NCBI GenBank assembly: GCA_963723455.1
Contig: CAVRQM010000005.1
Coordinates: 124,001 to 188,000 of the forward strand
Length of the DNA stretch: 64,000 nt
Direction of reading: 5' to 3'
Origin: CAVRQM01 sp963723455
Lineage (GTDB): Bacteria > Pseudomonadota > Alphaproteobacteria > Acetobacterales > Acetobacteraceae
Of this stretch, positions 26,520-34,292 are shown one piece after another. Below the pieces are notes generated by a model. It worked only from the letters and a program-made list of their open reading frames with translations. It had not been told where the DNA came from and searched no databases. Position numbers and translations under genes: made by a program. Position 1 is the first letter of the stretch; each line of letters opens with the position of its first letter.

Positions 26520-29432
26520 ATGCGCGTGACGCGGTGGCTGCCGGGGTGCTTCGCGCTGCTCCTGGCCGCAGCCGTGGCGATCGCCTGGATGCTGCCGCCG
26601 CGGCTGGACGGCGAGCGGTTCCGGGCACGGCTGGAGTCGGTGGCCGGCCGGGTGCTGGGGACCCCGGTGCGGATCGCCGGGCCGATCCACCTGCGCCTGC
26701 TGCCGCAGCCCGAAATGTCGGCCGGGCGGTTCGCCATCGCCGCCGCGCGGCCTGACGACCCGTCGCTGACCGCCGACGGCGTGCGCCTGCGCCTGGCGCT
26801 CGGGCCGCTGCTGGTCGGGCGGATCGAGGCGCGCTCGCTGGTCCTGCAACGCCCCGACCTGCGCCTGCCGCCGGCGTTCGTCCGCCGCGCGCTGCTCGGC
26901 CGCCGGCCGGGCTGGCTGGCCGGCGCGGCGGCGCAGATCGAGGATGGCCGGATCGAGACCGCCGGCCTGGTGCTGGGCGGCGTCAACGCAAGCCTGTCCG
27001 TCGATCCGCTGGGAGGCGACCTGACGCTGTCGGGCGAGGCTGCGGTTTCGGGCCATTCCTGGGGCATGACTGCGCGGCTGAGTGCGCCCGGCGGCGACGG
27101 GGCTTCCGCCATCGACCTGGCGCTGTCCGGCCTGGGCGACCTGCGCGGCGTGGCTCTGACACTGTCCGGCCAGATCGCCGCCGACGGCTCGATGCAGGGG
27201 CGGGCCGCCGCGCGCGGCGAGAATCTGGCGCTGCTACTGCCAGCGCCGGCGCTGCGGTTCAGCGCCGAAGGTCGGGTGAGCGTGGCCGGCGGGCTGGCCG
27301 CCGCCGACGATCTCGCGGTCGAGCTGGGCGGCGCCGCCTCGCGCGGCGCGCTTGCGCTGCGGTTCGCCCCGGCGCTGCGTCTTGATCTGGCCTTGGCTGC
27401 CAGCCGGCTCGACCTTGATCCCTGGGCAGCGGCGCTGCGCCGGGGCGGCGGCGGGGCGGCGCTCCTGGCCGGGATCCCGGTCGGCATCGACCTGTCGGCC
27501 GAGGCTGGCGCGCTGGGCGGCGGCACCCTGCGCGGCCTGCGCGCGGCATTCGACGTGTCGCCCGGGCGGATAGAGCTGCGCGACCTGCGCGCCACGCTGC
27601 CCGGCGAGGCCGCGCTGCACCTGACCGGGTCGGTGACGACCTCGCCGGCCATGCGGATCGAGGCCGATGCCAGCCTGGCCGCGCCGGCGCTGCGAACCAC
27701 GCTGGGCTGGCTGGCCCCGTTACTGCCGCCGCTCGGCGCGCTGCCGCCCGGGGCGCTGCGCGCCGCCGACCTGTCGGCCCATGTGGTGGCGGACGGCAGC
27801 CGCATCGTGCTGACCCGCCTGGGCGGCACGGCGGACGGCGGCGCGGTGCGCGGCAATCTAGGCTGGGGTTACGGCCGCGCTGTCGCCCCGGCGGTCGCCG
27901 GGACGCTGTCTGTCGGCAGCCTGGACCTGGACCCGTGGCTGGACTCCTGGCTGGCCAGCGGCGGCGCGGGTCCGGCGCTGGATCTTCAGCTGCAGTCGCA
28001 GCGGGCGACGCTGCGCGGCGTGGCGCTGTCGCCGTTCCGCATCGATCTGGCGCGGCGGGACGGCGCGACCGAGTTGCGCCGGGTCGATGCGGGTCTGGCG
28101 GGCGGGACGGCGCACGCCGCCGGACGCATCTCGGCCGCCGGGCGGCTGGATGGCGGCCGGGTGGTCGTGGATGCGCCCGAACTCGCATCCGTTGCGGCGG
28201 TGGGTCCGCCGTGGATGGCCGGCCTGCTGCCGGCTGCTGCGGCGCTGTGGCGCGCGCCGGTGCACCTGGCCATCGACGCCTCCGGCACGCGCCGGGCGTT
28301 GTCGCTGCGGGTGGTCGGGCAGCTGGGCGAGCTGCGCGCCGAACTGGACCCCACCATCGACCTGACCAGCGGCCGCTGGCAGGCCAGCATCGCGCTGCGC
28401 CACCCCCGCGCACGCGGGCTGCTGGATGCCGCCGACGTCCTGCCGATGGCCGGATTGCCGTCCGACTCCGCCTGGCTGGGCGAGGGCAGCCTGGCGGCGC
28501 AGGCGGAGTGCGGCGGCGGTCCAGGCGGGCTGACGATTGATCACCTCGATCTGGCGGCGGGGGCGCTGCGCGGCGGCGGCAGCCTGCGGCTGGCCTGGGC
28601 TGCAGCGCCGGAAGTGTCCGGCGCCATCGACGCCGACACGCTGCCCCTGCCGGCGCTGAACCGGGCGGTAGCCGACGCGGTGCTGCTGGGCGGCGTGCCG
28701 CGTGCGCGCGTGAACCTGCATGTTGCCGCAGGACGGGTGACGCAGGGCGGGTCCGGGCTGTTCGCGCCGTTCGCCGCAGACCTGTCGCTGGCCAGCGGCC
28801 GGCTGCGGCTGAGCGGGATGCGGGCGGGGCTGGCGGGCGGCCTGGTGCAGGGCGAGGCGAGCCTGGATGCGGCCGCCGAACCGCCGCGATTGCAGGTGCA
28901 GGGGACGATGCAGGGGGTGGCGGTTGCCGGCCTGACCGGGTTGCCTGTCGATCTGGCGTCAGGGCGGGCGAGCGGGCAGGCGACCCTGCGCGCCGCGGGC
29001 CACTCGATCGCGGCGATGCTGGCGACCATGCAGGGAGCGGCCGACGCGACCCTGGACGCCGGCTCCTTGCAGGGCGTGGCGTTGGACGGCCTGCCCGCCG
29101 ACCTGCCGCAGGCGGCCGTGCAGCGCGCGCTGGCCGGCGGTGCAACCCGTTTCGATCACGGTGTGGCTGACGCGACGGTGCAGCATGGCGTGGCGACACT
29201 GGGACACGCCGATCTGGCGTTGCCGGATGGCGATTTGGGCATCAGCGGCAGCTTCGACCTGTCGCAGGACGTGGCCGACCTGCTGCTGTCGTTCCGGCCC
29301 GCGTCGGTCCAGGGAGGCGAAGCGGCCGCCCCGCTGATCGGCTTGCGCCTGGTCGGCCCGGCGGCTCAGGCCCAGCGCGTTCCGCAACTGGCCGCCCTGG
29401 CGCGCTGGAGGACGGCGCGCCTGCAGCCCTGA
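26520..29432 (+). CDS. Large AsmA-like envelope protein
   Basis: A 970-residue protein from the ATG at 26520. A single N-terminal membrane helix lies at about 8-24 (GCFALLLAAAVAIAWML), then RLESVAGRVLGTPVRIAGP, the AsmA N-terminal domain. Long stretches of short beta-strand-like repeats follow. Near the end are LSFRPASVQGGEAAAPLIGL and a Pro/Ala tail. AsmA/TamB-type proteins form periplasmic bridges linked to lipid transport and outer-membrane assembly. It is transcribed divergently from the DjlA-like gene across 112 bp, in which TTGACG (from 26432) could be a -35 element. Function beyond the family is inference. Confidence 0.88.
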   Translation: MRVTRWLPGCFALLLAAAVAIAWMLPPRLDGERFRARLESVAGRVLGTPVRIAGPIHLRLLPQPEMSAGRFAIAAARPDDPSLTADGVRLRLALGPLLVGRIEARSLVLQRPDLRLPPAFVRRALLGRRPGWLAGAAAQIEDGRIETAGLVLGGVNASLSVDPLGGDLTLSGEAAVSGHSWGMTARLSAPGGDGASAIDLALSGLGDLRGVALTLSGQIAADGSMQGRAAARGENLALLLPAPALRFSAEGRVSVAGGLAAADDLAVELGGAASRGALALRFAPALRLDLALAASRLDLDPWAAALRRGGGGAALLAGIPVGIDLSAEAGALGGGTLRGLRAAFDVSPGRIELRDLRATLPGEAALHLTGSVTTSPAMRIEADASLAAPALRTTLGWLAPLLPPLGALPPGALRAADLSAHVVADGSRIVLTRLGGTADGGAVRGNLGWGYGRAVAPAVAGTLSVGSLDLDPWLDSWLASGGAGPALDLQLQSQRATLRGVALSPFRIDLARRDGATELRRVDAGLAGGTAHAAGRISAAGRLDGGRVVVDAPELASVAAVGPPWMAGLLPAAAALWRAPVHLAIDASGTRRALSLRVVGQLGELRAELDPTIDLTSGRWQASIALRHPRARGLLDAADVLPMAGLPSDSAWLGEGSLAAQAECGGGPGGLTIDHLDLAAGALRGGGSLRLAWAAAPEVSGAIDADTLPLPALNRAVADAVLLGGVPRARVNLHVAAGRVTQGGSGLFAPFAADLSLASGRLRLSGMRAGLAGGLVQGEASLDAAAEPPRLQVQGTMQGVAVAGLTGLPVDLASGRASGQATLRAAGHSIAAMLATMQGAADATLDAGSLQGVALDGLPADLPQAAVQRALAGGATRFDHGVADATVQHGVATLGHADLALPDGDLGISGSFDLSQDVADLLLSFRPASVQGGEAAAPLIGLRLVGPAAQAQRVPQLAALARWRTARLQP

Positions 29433-29456
29433 GCGGGCGGTTGCGTCCGGCGCCGG

Positions 29457-29633
29457 TCAGGCAAATCTGTGCGGCTCCTCCAGCACAGTATGCGCGAGGT
29501 GCACCAGATGCTCGGCGGTGACTGCGCAGCCGGCGCGCTCGGCATCCTGCGCCAGGGTGATCAGCCGGTCGCAGAGCACGAGGGGACTGGCCGGCGGCGG
29601 CGGTTTGGCGGTGATCGGGCTCAGGTTTGGCAT
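29457..29633 (-). CDS. Small protein of 58 residues, unknown function
   Basis: A short but well-formed gene: ribosome site GGAGAG five bases before the ATG at 29633, stop TGA at 29457. The protein begins MPNLSPITAKPPPPASPLVL and continues as a likely helical segment CDRLITLAQDAERAGC, then VTAEHLVHLAHTVLEEPHRFA. The two Cys and the His-rich helix are notable. It is convergent with the AsmA-like gene (24 bp apart). I do not recognise a family; codon use fits the genome, and the sequence reads as a folded helix pair rather than noise. Confidence 0.6.
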   Translation of the reverse strand: MPNLSPITAKPPPPASPLVLCDRLITLAQDAERAGCAVTAEHLVHLAHTVLEEPHRFA

Positions 29634-29673
29634 GTTGCTCTCCTGCGGCGATACGAGTGATTACTCGCAACTG

Positions 29674-29694
29674 GGGCGGCTGGTTTCGCCGCCC
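29674..29694 (-). terminator. Hairpin downstream of the queG-RHH pair
   Basis: GGGCGGC (29674-29680) and GCCGCCC (29688-29694) form a perfect 7-bp stem with a 7-nt loop, 37 bp beyond the stop of the ribbon-helix-helix gene. A second small palindrome CGAGT-GATT-ACTCG lies next to it at 29654-29667, near the small-protein ribosome site. No U-run is present, so a terminator is suggested rather than shown. Confidence 0.4.
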
Positions 29695-29730
29695 GCAGCG
29701 AAATGATCGCCGCTTGAGGTTGCGTCGCGG

Positions 29731-29937
29731 TTAAGGATGCGCCTCGCGCAGCGCCAGCAGCCGCAGGCTGGACGCGAGCTTCTCGTTGGGCTGGCGTTCG
29801 GCATCGACCGACGCCACCAGTCGCCCCAGGCTGAGCGCCCGGCGCGTGGCGATCGCCGACAGCGCCGCCCAGAACTCCGGTTCCAGCGCGACGCTCGTGC
29901 GGTGCCCGGCCAGTGTGAAGCTGCGCTTCTCCAGCAT
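29731..29937 (-). CDS. Small ribbon-helix-helix (RHH_4-like) DNA-binding protein
   Basis: A 68-residue protein beginning MLEKRSFTLAGHRTSVALEP. The pattern of a short beta strand (RSFTLAGHRTSVALE) followed by two helices (EFWAALSAIATRRAL, then SLGRLVASVDAERQ) fits the RHH_4 family of small alphaproteobacterial proteins often encoded beside housekeeping genes. The ATG at 29937 shares a base with the queG stop (TGATG), so it is translated with queG. Target unknown. Confidence 0.75.
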   Translation of the reverse strand: MLEKRSFTLAGHRTSVALEPEFWAALSAIATRRALSLGRLVASVDAERQPNEKLASSLRLLALREAHP

Positions 29938-31085
29938 CAGGCGGCCAGGCGGGCCAGCGCCCAGGCGGCGGCCTCGGCGACCACCGGATTCGGGTCGGCG
30001 GCATGCGGCGCGGCGGCGGCGATCAGCCTGCGGTCGCCGGAATTGCCGATCGCCGTCAGCACGTTGCGGATGAAGCGGTCGCGGCCGATGCGCTTGATCG
30101 GCGAGCCGGAGAACATCGCCCGGAAAGCCGCGTCGTCGAGCGCCGCGAGCCGGGTCAGTTCGGGCGCGTCCAGCTCCGGCCGGGCGCGCAGCTTGGCGTG
30201 TGCGGTGGCTTGCGCGAAGCGGTTCCACGGACAGGCCGCCAGGCAGTCGTCGCAGCCGTAGATGCGGTTGCCGATCGCCGGGCGCAGCGCCTCGGGGATC
30301 GGGCCGGCATGTTCGATCGTCAGATAGGAGATGCAGCGCGTCGCATCCAGCCGGTACGGCGCCGGGAAGGCGTCCGTGGGACATGCGGCAAGGCAGCGCG
30401 CGCAGCTGCCGCAACGGTCGGCGTGCGGCGGGTCGGGCGGCAGGTCGAGCGTGGTGTAGATTTCGCCAAGGAACAGCCACGAGCCGTGCGCGCGCGAGAC
30501 GAGATTGGTGTGCTTGCCCTGCCAGCCGAGGCCGGCCGCCTGCGCCAACGGCTTTTCCATCACCGGCGCGGTGTCGGTGAACACCTTGACCGCTGCGCCG
30601 TGCCGCGCGGCGATGTGCTGGGCGAGATGCTTCAGCATGCCCTTGACGACGTCGTGGTAGTCCCGCGCGCGGGCATAGACCGAGATGCTGCCGCGATCGG
30701 GGCGGGCGAGCGCGGCCAGCGGGTCGCCTTCGGGCGCGTAGGACACGCCAAGAGCGATCACGCTGCGCGCGGCGGGCCACAGCGATTGCGGATGGCTGCG
30801 CTGCTCGGCGCGCTCGGCGAGCCACCCCATGTCGCCGTGCTGGCCGGCGGCAAGGAACGCGATGAGCCGGGCGCGCGCCTCCGGGCCGAGCGAGGCGGGG
30901 GCGAAGCCGATCGCGTCGAAACCGAGAGCCAGCGCACGGGCGCGGATGTCGGGTTTCGCGCGGTCCGCTTTCCCCTCGTTCCGGCCATCCGATGCCGTCG
31001 GCGCCCCGTTCGTTGCGGATTCGGATAGTCGGGCCAAGCCAGGCCATGACCAAACGCCAGGGGAACTTTTGTCAGCCCCGTCCAC
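29937..31085 (-). CDS. queG: Epoxyqueuosine reductase QueG
   Basis: Cobalamin-dependent iron-sulfur enzyme for the last step of queuosine synthesis in tRNA. From the ATG at 31085 it is 382 residues. The two 4Fe-4S motifs are CGSCARCLAACP and CDDCLAACPWN; CISYLTIEH lies between. The N-terminal ALALGFDAIGFAPA and GDMGWLAER are family-typical. The C-terminal HEAT-like repeat contains IRNVLTAIGNSGD. The first ~45 residues are poorly conserved and overlap queF by 14 bp, so translation may begin a little further in. Confidence 0.92.
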   Translation of the reverse strand: MDGADKSSPGVWSWPGLARLSESATNGAPTASDGRNEGKADRAKPDIRARALALGFDAIGFAPASLGPEARARLIAFLAAGQHGDMGWLAERAEQRSHPQSLWPAARSVIALGVSYAPEGDPLAALARPDRGSISVYARARDYHDVVKGMLKHLAQHIAARHGAAVKVFTDTAPVMEKPLAQAAGLGWQGKHTNLVSRAHGSWLFLGEIYTTLDLPPDPPHADRCGSCARCLAACPTDAFPAPYRLDATRCISYLTIEHAGPIPEALRPAIGNRIYGCDDCLAACPWNRFAQATAHAKLRARPELDAPELTRLAALDDAAFRAMFSGSPIKRIGRDRFIRNVLTAIGNSGDRRLIAAAAPHAADPNPVVAEAAAWALARLAA

Positions 31086-31539
31086 GGTACGGCGCGACGC
31101 CCTGATCCGGGATCCAAGCCCCGTCGGGCGGCGCGCCGGTCTGCCAGAACACGTCGATCGGAATGCCGCCGCGCGGATACCAGTAGGCGCCGATGCGCAG
31201 CCACAGCGGATCGAGCAGCGAGACCAGCCGCGACGCCACCAGCATGGTGCAGGCTTCGTGGAAACTGCCGTGGTTGCGAAAGCTGCCGAGGAACAGCTTC
31301 AGCGACTTGCTTTCGACGATCCACTCGCGCGGGACGTAGTCGATCACCAGATGACCGAAATCCGGCTGGCCGGTCATCGGGCATAGCGACGTGAACTCGG
31401 GCACGGTGAAGCGGACCACGTACGCCGCCCCCCGGTTCGGGCTGGGCACCCGCTCCAGCACCGCCTGATCCGGGCTTTCGGGCAGGCGGGTGGCGTGGCC
31501 GAGCTGGGTCAGGCCGTGGGTTTCGGTCACTCCGTCCAT
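31072..31539 (-). CDS. queF: NADPH-dependent 7-cyano-7-deazaguanine reductase QueF
   Basis: Reduces preQ0 to preQ1, the base inserted into tRNA by Tgt. The 155-residue length matches the short unimodular QueF type. The nucleophile is the Cys in FTSLCPMTGQPDFGHL. The QueF motif is ESKSLKLFLGSFRNHGSFHE, containing the substrate-binding Glu and the NADPH-side Ser-Lys-Ser. The start overlaps the tgt stop by 13 bp. Confidence 0.95.
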   Translation of the reverse strand: MDGVTETHGLTQLGHATRLPESPDQAVLERVPSPNRGAAYVVRFTVPEFTSLCPMTGQPDFGHLVIDYVPREWIVESKSLKLFLGSFRNHGSFHEACTMLVASRLVSLLDPLWLRIGAYWYPRGGIPIDVFWQTGAPPDGAWIPDQGVAPYRGRG

Positions 31540-32633
31540 CCGGCCCTCGTCTCGGCGCTGAACGCGGCCAGGCGCCCGGCGGCGATGGCGGCGCGCATGC
31601 CAGCCATCAGATCCTGGTAATACTGAATATTGTGCCAGGTCAGCAGCATCGGCCCCAGCATCTCCTCGCAGCGGAACAGGTGATGCAGATAGGCACGGCT
31701 ATGGCGCGTGCATAGCGGGCAGCCGCAATCGCGATCGAGCGAGCCGTCGTCGTCGGAGAACCGGGCGTTGCGCAGGTTCAGCACGCCGCGCGAGGTGTAG
31801 GCGCGGGCGGTGCGGCCGGCGCGGGTCGGCATGACGCAGTCGAACATGTCCACCCCGCGCGCGACCGACCCCAGCAGGTCGTCCGGCGTGCCGACCCCCA
31901 TCAGGTAGCGCGGCCGGTCCGCCGGCAGCAGCGGCGCGGTATAGTCCAGCACCTCGAACATGGTCGCCTGGCCCTCGCCCACGGCCAGCCCGCCGATCGC
32001 GTAGCCGTCGAAGCCGATGCCGGTCAGGGCCGCGACCGACTGCCGCCGCAGTTCGGGATAGACGCTGCCCTGGACGATGCCGAACAGCCCGTAGCCGGGG
32101 CGCGCAGCAAAGGCCTCGCGGCTGAGCGCCGCCCAGCGCATCGACAGCGCCAGCGAAAGCGCGGCCTCGTCCTGCGTCGCGGGAAAAGCGGTGCATTCGT
32201 CGAGCGCCATGCTGATCGTGGCGTCCAGGCTGTGCTGGATCGACATGGAGCGCGCGGGCGTCAGCCGGTGTTCCGAGCCGTCGATATGGCTTCGGAAGGT
32301 CACCCCGTCGGCGTCCATCTTCCGCAGCTTGGCCAGCGACATGATCTGGAACCCACCGCTGTCGGTCAGGATCGGGCCGGGCCAGTCCATCATGCGATGC
32401 AGCCCGCCCATGCACGCCACCCGCTCGGCGCCGGGGCGCAGCATCAGGTGGTAGGTATTGCCTAGAACAATCCGGGCGCCGGTCGAGCGCACCGCCTCGG
32501 CGGTCATCGCCTTGACGGTGCCGGCGGTGCCGACCGGCATGAACACCGGGGTCGGTACGTCGCCGTGCGCGGTGTGCAGCGTGCCGAGGCGGGCAGCGCC
32601 GTCGCTGGCGGCGCAGGTCCAATGCAGGGTCAG
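31527..32633 (-). CDS. tgt: tRNA-guanine transglycosylase, apparently starting at CTG
   Basis: Exchanges G34 for preQ1 in GUN-anticodon tRNAs. Motifs are ILTDSGGFQIMSL (catalytic Asp), FGIVQGSVYPELR, YAIGGLAVGEG, and VDMFDCVMPTRAGRTARAYT (nucleophile Asp). The Zn site DCGCPLCTRHSRAYLHHL is complete. No ATG, GTG or TTG lies in frame before the conserved N-terminus TLHWTCAASDGAARLGTL. The only candidate is CTG at 32633, exactly overlapping the upstream stop as CTGA. A second CTG at 32627 is possible, as is a base error at the start codon. Length about 368 residues, normal. Confidence 0.92.
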   Translation of the reverse strand: MTLHWTCAASDGAARLGTLHTAHGDVPTPVFMPVGTAGTVKAMTAEAVRSTGARIVLGNTYHLMLRPGAERVACMGGLHRMMDWPGPILTDSGGFQIMSLAKLRKMDADGVTFRSHIDGSEHRLTPARSMSIQHSLDATISMALDECTAFPATQDEAALSLALSMRWAALSREAFAARPGYGLFGIVQGSVYPELRRQSVAALTGIGFDGYAIGGLAVGEGQATMFEVLDYTAPLLPADRPRYLMGVGTPDDLLGSVARGVDMFDCVMPTRAGRTARAYTSRGVLNLRNARFSDDDGSLDRDCGCPLCTRHSRAYLHHLFRCEEMLGPMLLTWHNIQYYQDLMAGMRAAIAAGRLAAFSAETRAGWTE

Positions 32634-32959
32634 TGGCTGATGCTTTTCGAGAACACGTTGATGACCAGCACGCCGGTCAGGATCAACGCCAGCCCGACCA
32701 GCGCCGGCCAGTCGAGGCTCTGGCGGAACCACGCCCAGCCCACGGCGGCGATCAGCACGATGCCCAGCCCGCTCCAGATGGCATAGACGATGCCGACCGG
32801 GATGGTGCGCAGCGTGAGCGAGAGAAAGTAGAACGCCACGCAATACCCGGCCACAGTGAGCAGCGAGGGCGCCAGCACGGTGAACCCGTTCGAGGCCTTC
32901 AGCGCCGAGGTGGCGAAGACCTCGCAGGCGATGGCGATGAGGAGGTACAGGTAGGTCAA
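32630..32959 (-). CDS. Small multidrug resistance (SMR/EmrE-like) transporter
   Basis: Proton-coupled efflux protein of four transmembrane helices, 109 residues from the TTG at 32959. The essential membrane Glu is in IAIACEVFATSALK (residue 13, equivalent to Glu14 of EmrE), and the second signature is GIVYAIWSGLGIVLIA. The helix-4 dimerisation stretch LVGLALILTGVLVIN is present. TTG is chosen because it places the protein at the standard 105-110 residues; the open frame continues upstream without family similarity. The stop overlaps the presumed tgt CTG start. Confidence 0.9.
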   Translation of the reverse strand: MTYLYLLIAIACEVFATSALKASNGFTVLAPSLLTVAGYCVAFYFLSLTLRTIPVGIVYAIWSGLGIVLIAAVGWAWFRQSLDWPALVGLALILTGVLVINVFSKSISH

Positions 32960-33101
32960 GACGCGATTCAGGCGGCGCGATGCGCAATGCGGATCATTGG
33001 CTGCTGGTAGGGGAGGCGCGGGGTCAAGACAAGCGGCGGCGGCGCGATGACGGCGGCTGCGAATGGTCGTAGAGGGTCTGGTGCCGTCCGTGAGGTGTCC
33101 G

Positions 33102-33293
33102 ATGCGCCTGCTGCTTGCTTTGCTGCTGCCGTGGTTGCAGTTCTTCACGATCGGTCGGCCGTTCGCGGGCATCATGTGCCTGCTGCTGCAGATCAGCCTG
33201 ATCGGCTGGATCCCGGCGGCGATCTGGTCGGTGTATGCCCTGAGCCAGTACAAGACGGACCGGAAGATCGCGGCGGCGATGGGCAGGCGGTAG
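33102..33293 (+). CDS. YqaE/Pmp3 family small membrane protein
   Basis: A 63-residue protein starting MRLLLALLLPWLQFFTIG, with a second hydrophobic segment IMCLLLQISLIGWIPAAIWSVYAL and a basic tail. This is the Pmp3/UPF0057 pattern: two helices around a short loop ending GWIPAAIWSVYALSQYK. Relatives affect membrane potential and stress tolerance in yeast and plants; the bacterial role is not settled. Transcribed divergently from the SMR gene. The first candidate ATG (33063) is rejected because the family begins at 33102. Confidence 0.82.
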   Translation: MRLLLALLLPWLQFFTIGRPFAGIMCLLLQISLIGWIPAAIWSVYALSQYKTDRKIAAAMGRR

Positions 33294-33342
33294 GTCAACC
33301 CGGCCAAGGGCGATAGGACAGGCTCATTCCTGTGGGGCATCC

Positions 33343-33630
33343 TATGAAATTGGCCTCGCGGTTGTCACCGCCTCGGCTTCGATCAGACACCTCGCATGCG
33401 GACAGGCGCTGAGCGTCCAGATTCAGAACGGCGATGTTTTCGTCCGGGATGCGGGCGGCGTTCACCGGCTGAGCCATGACGGGCAGAACAGCAACTCGGT
33501 CAAGTCACGCGATGGGAGGCTGATCGCCCTATCCGGACAGATGGGCAGAACGCCGCTCGGAAGAAGTGAACTCGCTCCACGTCTGCACCTCCCCGCAGAA
33601 ACTGTCGGGAAGCCGCCCGACCGCAAGTAA
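33343..33630 (+). pseudogene. Possible remnant of a coding region without a start codon
   Basis: The 507 bp from 33294 to 33800 holds no complete gene. Within it one plus-strand frame is open from about 33298 to a TAA at 33628-33630. It reads like protein in its middle: GQALSVQIQNGDVFVRDAGG, then VHRLSHDGQNSNSV and SRDGRLIALSG. This resembles one blade of a TolB/WD-type repeat protein. There is no start codon or ribosome site, and the local GC is lower than in the neighbours. It may be a decayed gene end. The remaining 33631-33800 shows nothing I can name. Confidence 0.3.
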
Positions 33631-33800
33631 GCAAGGCTCCTGAGCAGTATCTGACGAATATCAGCAACCCGTTATTTTCGTCTCAGGCCGGTGTCGGTCC
33701 GGGCGGGACAGAACTCGGCTCAATCTTCTGCCAGACGAACGCATGACGGAGTGCTAGGTCGCGACTGACCGATCCATGATGAAGTTCGTGCGCGGTTCGG

Positions 33801-33994
33801 TCACGCGCTCTTGCGGGTCATGCGCCGTCTGAGTTCGGCCAGTTCTTCGCGAGTTGTCTGCCGATCCTCCGGGGTAACCACCGGGCGCTCCTCGCGGTCG
33901 TCGGGGTCACGCCGTCCGAGGCGATCGGAATCGCATTGCCCCGATTTGGGTCAGACTGGTCAACAACGACGAGGCGTTCGATGTGTACGGTCAT
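33801..33994 (-). CDS. Small protein after the BrnT-like toxin, possible antitoxin (one-base frameshift)
   Basis: The ATG at 33994 lies inside the end of the BrnT-like gene, with GGGAG upstream, so the two are coupled. The first half reads MTVHIERLVVVDQSDPNRGN and the C-terminal half, in another frame, reads DDREERPVVTPEDRQTTREE, then LAELRRRMTRKSA. The frames join if one G is restored near 33905-33910 (CCGACGAC to CCGGACGAC). The span is 194 nt, one short of 65 codons. Position suggests an antitoxin, but it does not clearly match BrnA. Confidence 0.5.
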
Positions 33995-34292
33995 ACCAAA
34001 GCTCCCGATCGTGCCGCTCGGTTAGCCAAGCCGTGATCAGGCGGCAAGCCCCAGAGCGCCGAGCACACACAATGAAGAACACTTCTCCCAGCCATTCGCC
34101 GATGACTTGGTACCGCGGCTCCGGAAAGTTCCGGGCGTCCTGGCGCTCCAAAACGTAGCCAGGAAAAACGCGACTGACATAAGCCAGGTCGAAGCCTCGC
34201 CTCGCCAGGATCTCGTCGCTCTTTGCCCGATCAAATTCGATGCGATCGAAAGATTGATACACCAGTCGAAGTGGGCGAGGTGGTGGAGTCAT
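33960..34292 (-). CDS. BrnT-like (DUF497) ribonuclease toxin
   Basis: BrnT proteins are RelE-fold ribonuclease toxins. From the ATG at 34292, which overlaps the queA stop (ATGA), it is 110 residues. The family pattern is visible: RIEFDRAKSDEILARRGFD (the F-D-x-A-K start), VFPGYVLE, PEPRYQVIGEW, then GEVFFIVCARR and CRLITAWLTERHDRELWYD. The last 35 bp overlap the next small gene, the toxin-first order typical of brnTA. GC is lower here than in queA, which suggests acquisition. Confidence 0.75.
   Translation of the reverse strand: MTPPPRPLRLVYQSFDRIEFDRAKSDEILARRGFDLAYVSRVFPGYVLERQDARNFPEPRYQVIGEWLGEVFFIVCARRSGACRLITAWLTERHDRELWYDRTHRTPRRC

Noticed and set aside
24807..27056. A 749-residue open frame covering the amidase and running opposite the AsmA-like gene
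   Set aside because: Only the part from 25598 on is amidase. The rest is antisense to djlA and AsmA-like coding and has no family similarity.
31527..32987. A 486-residue reading of tgt with an N-terminal extension
   Set aside because: The added 118 residues are antisense-like text in the SMR gene and unlike any Tgt N-terminus.
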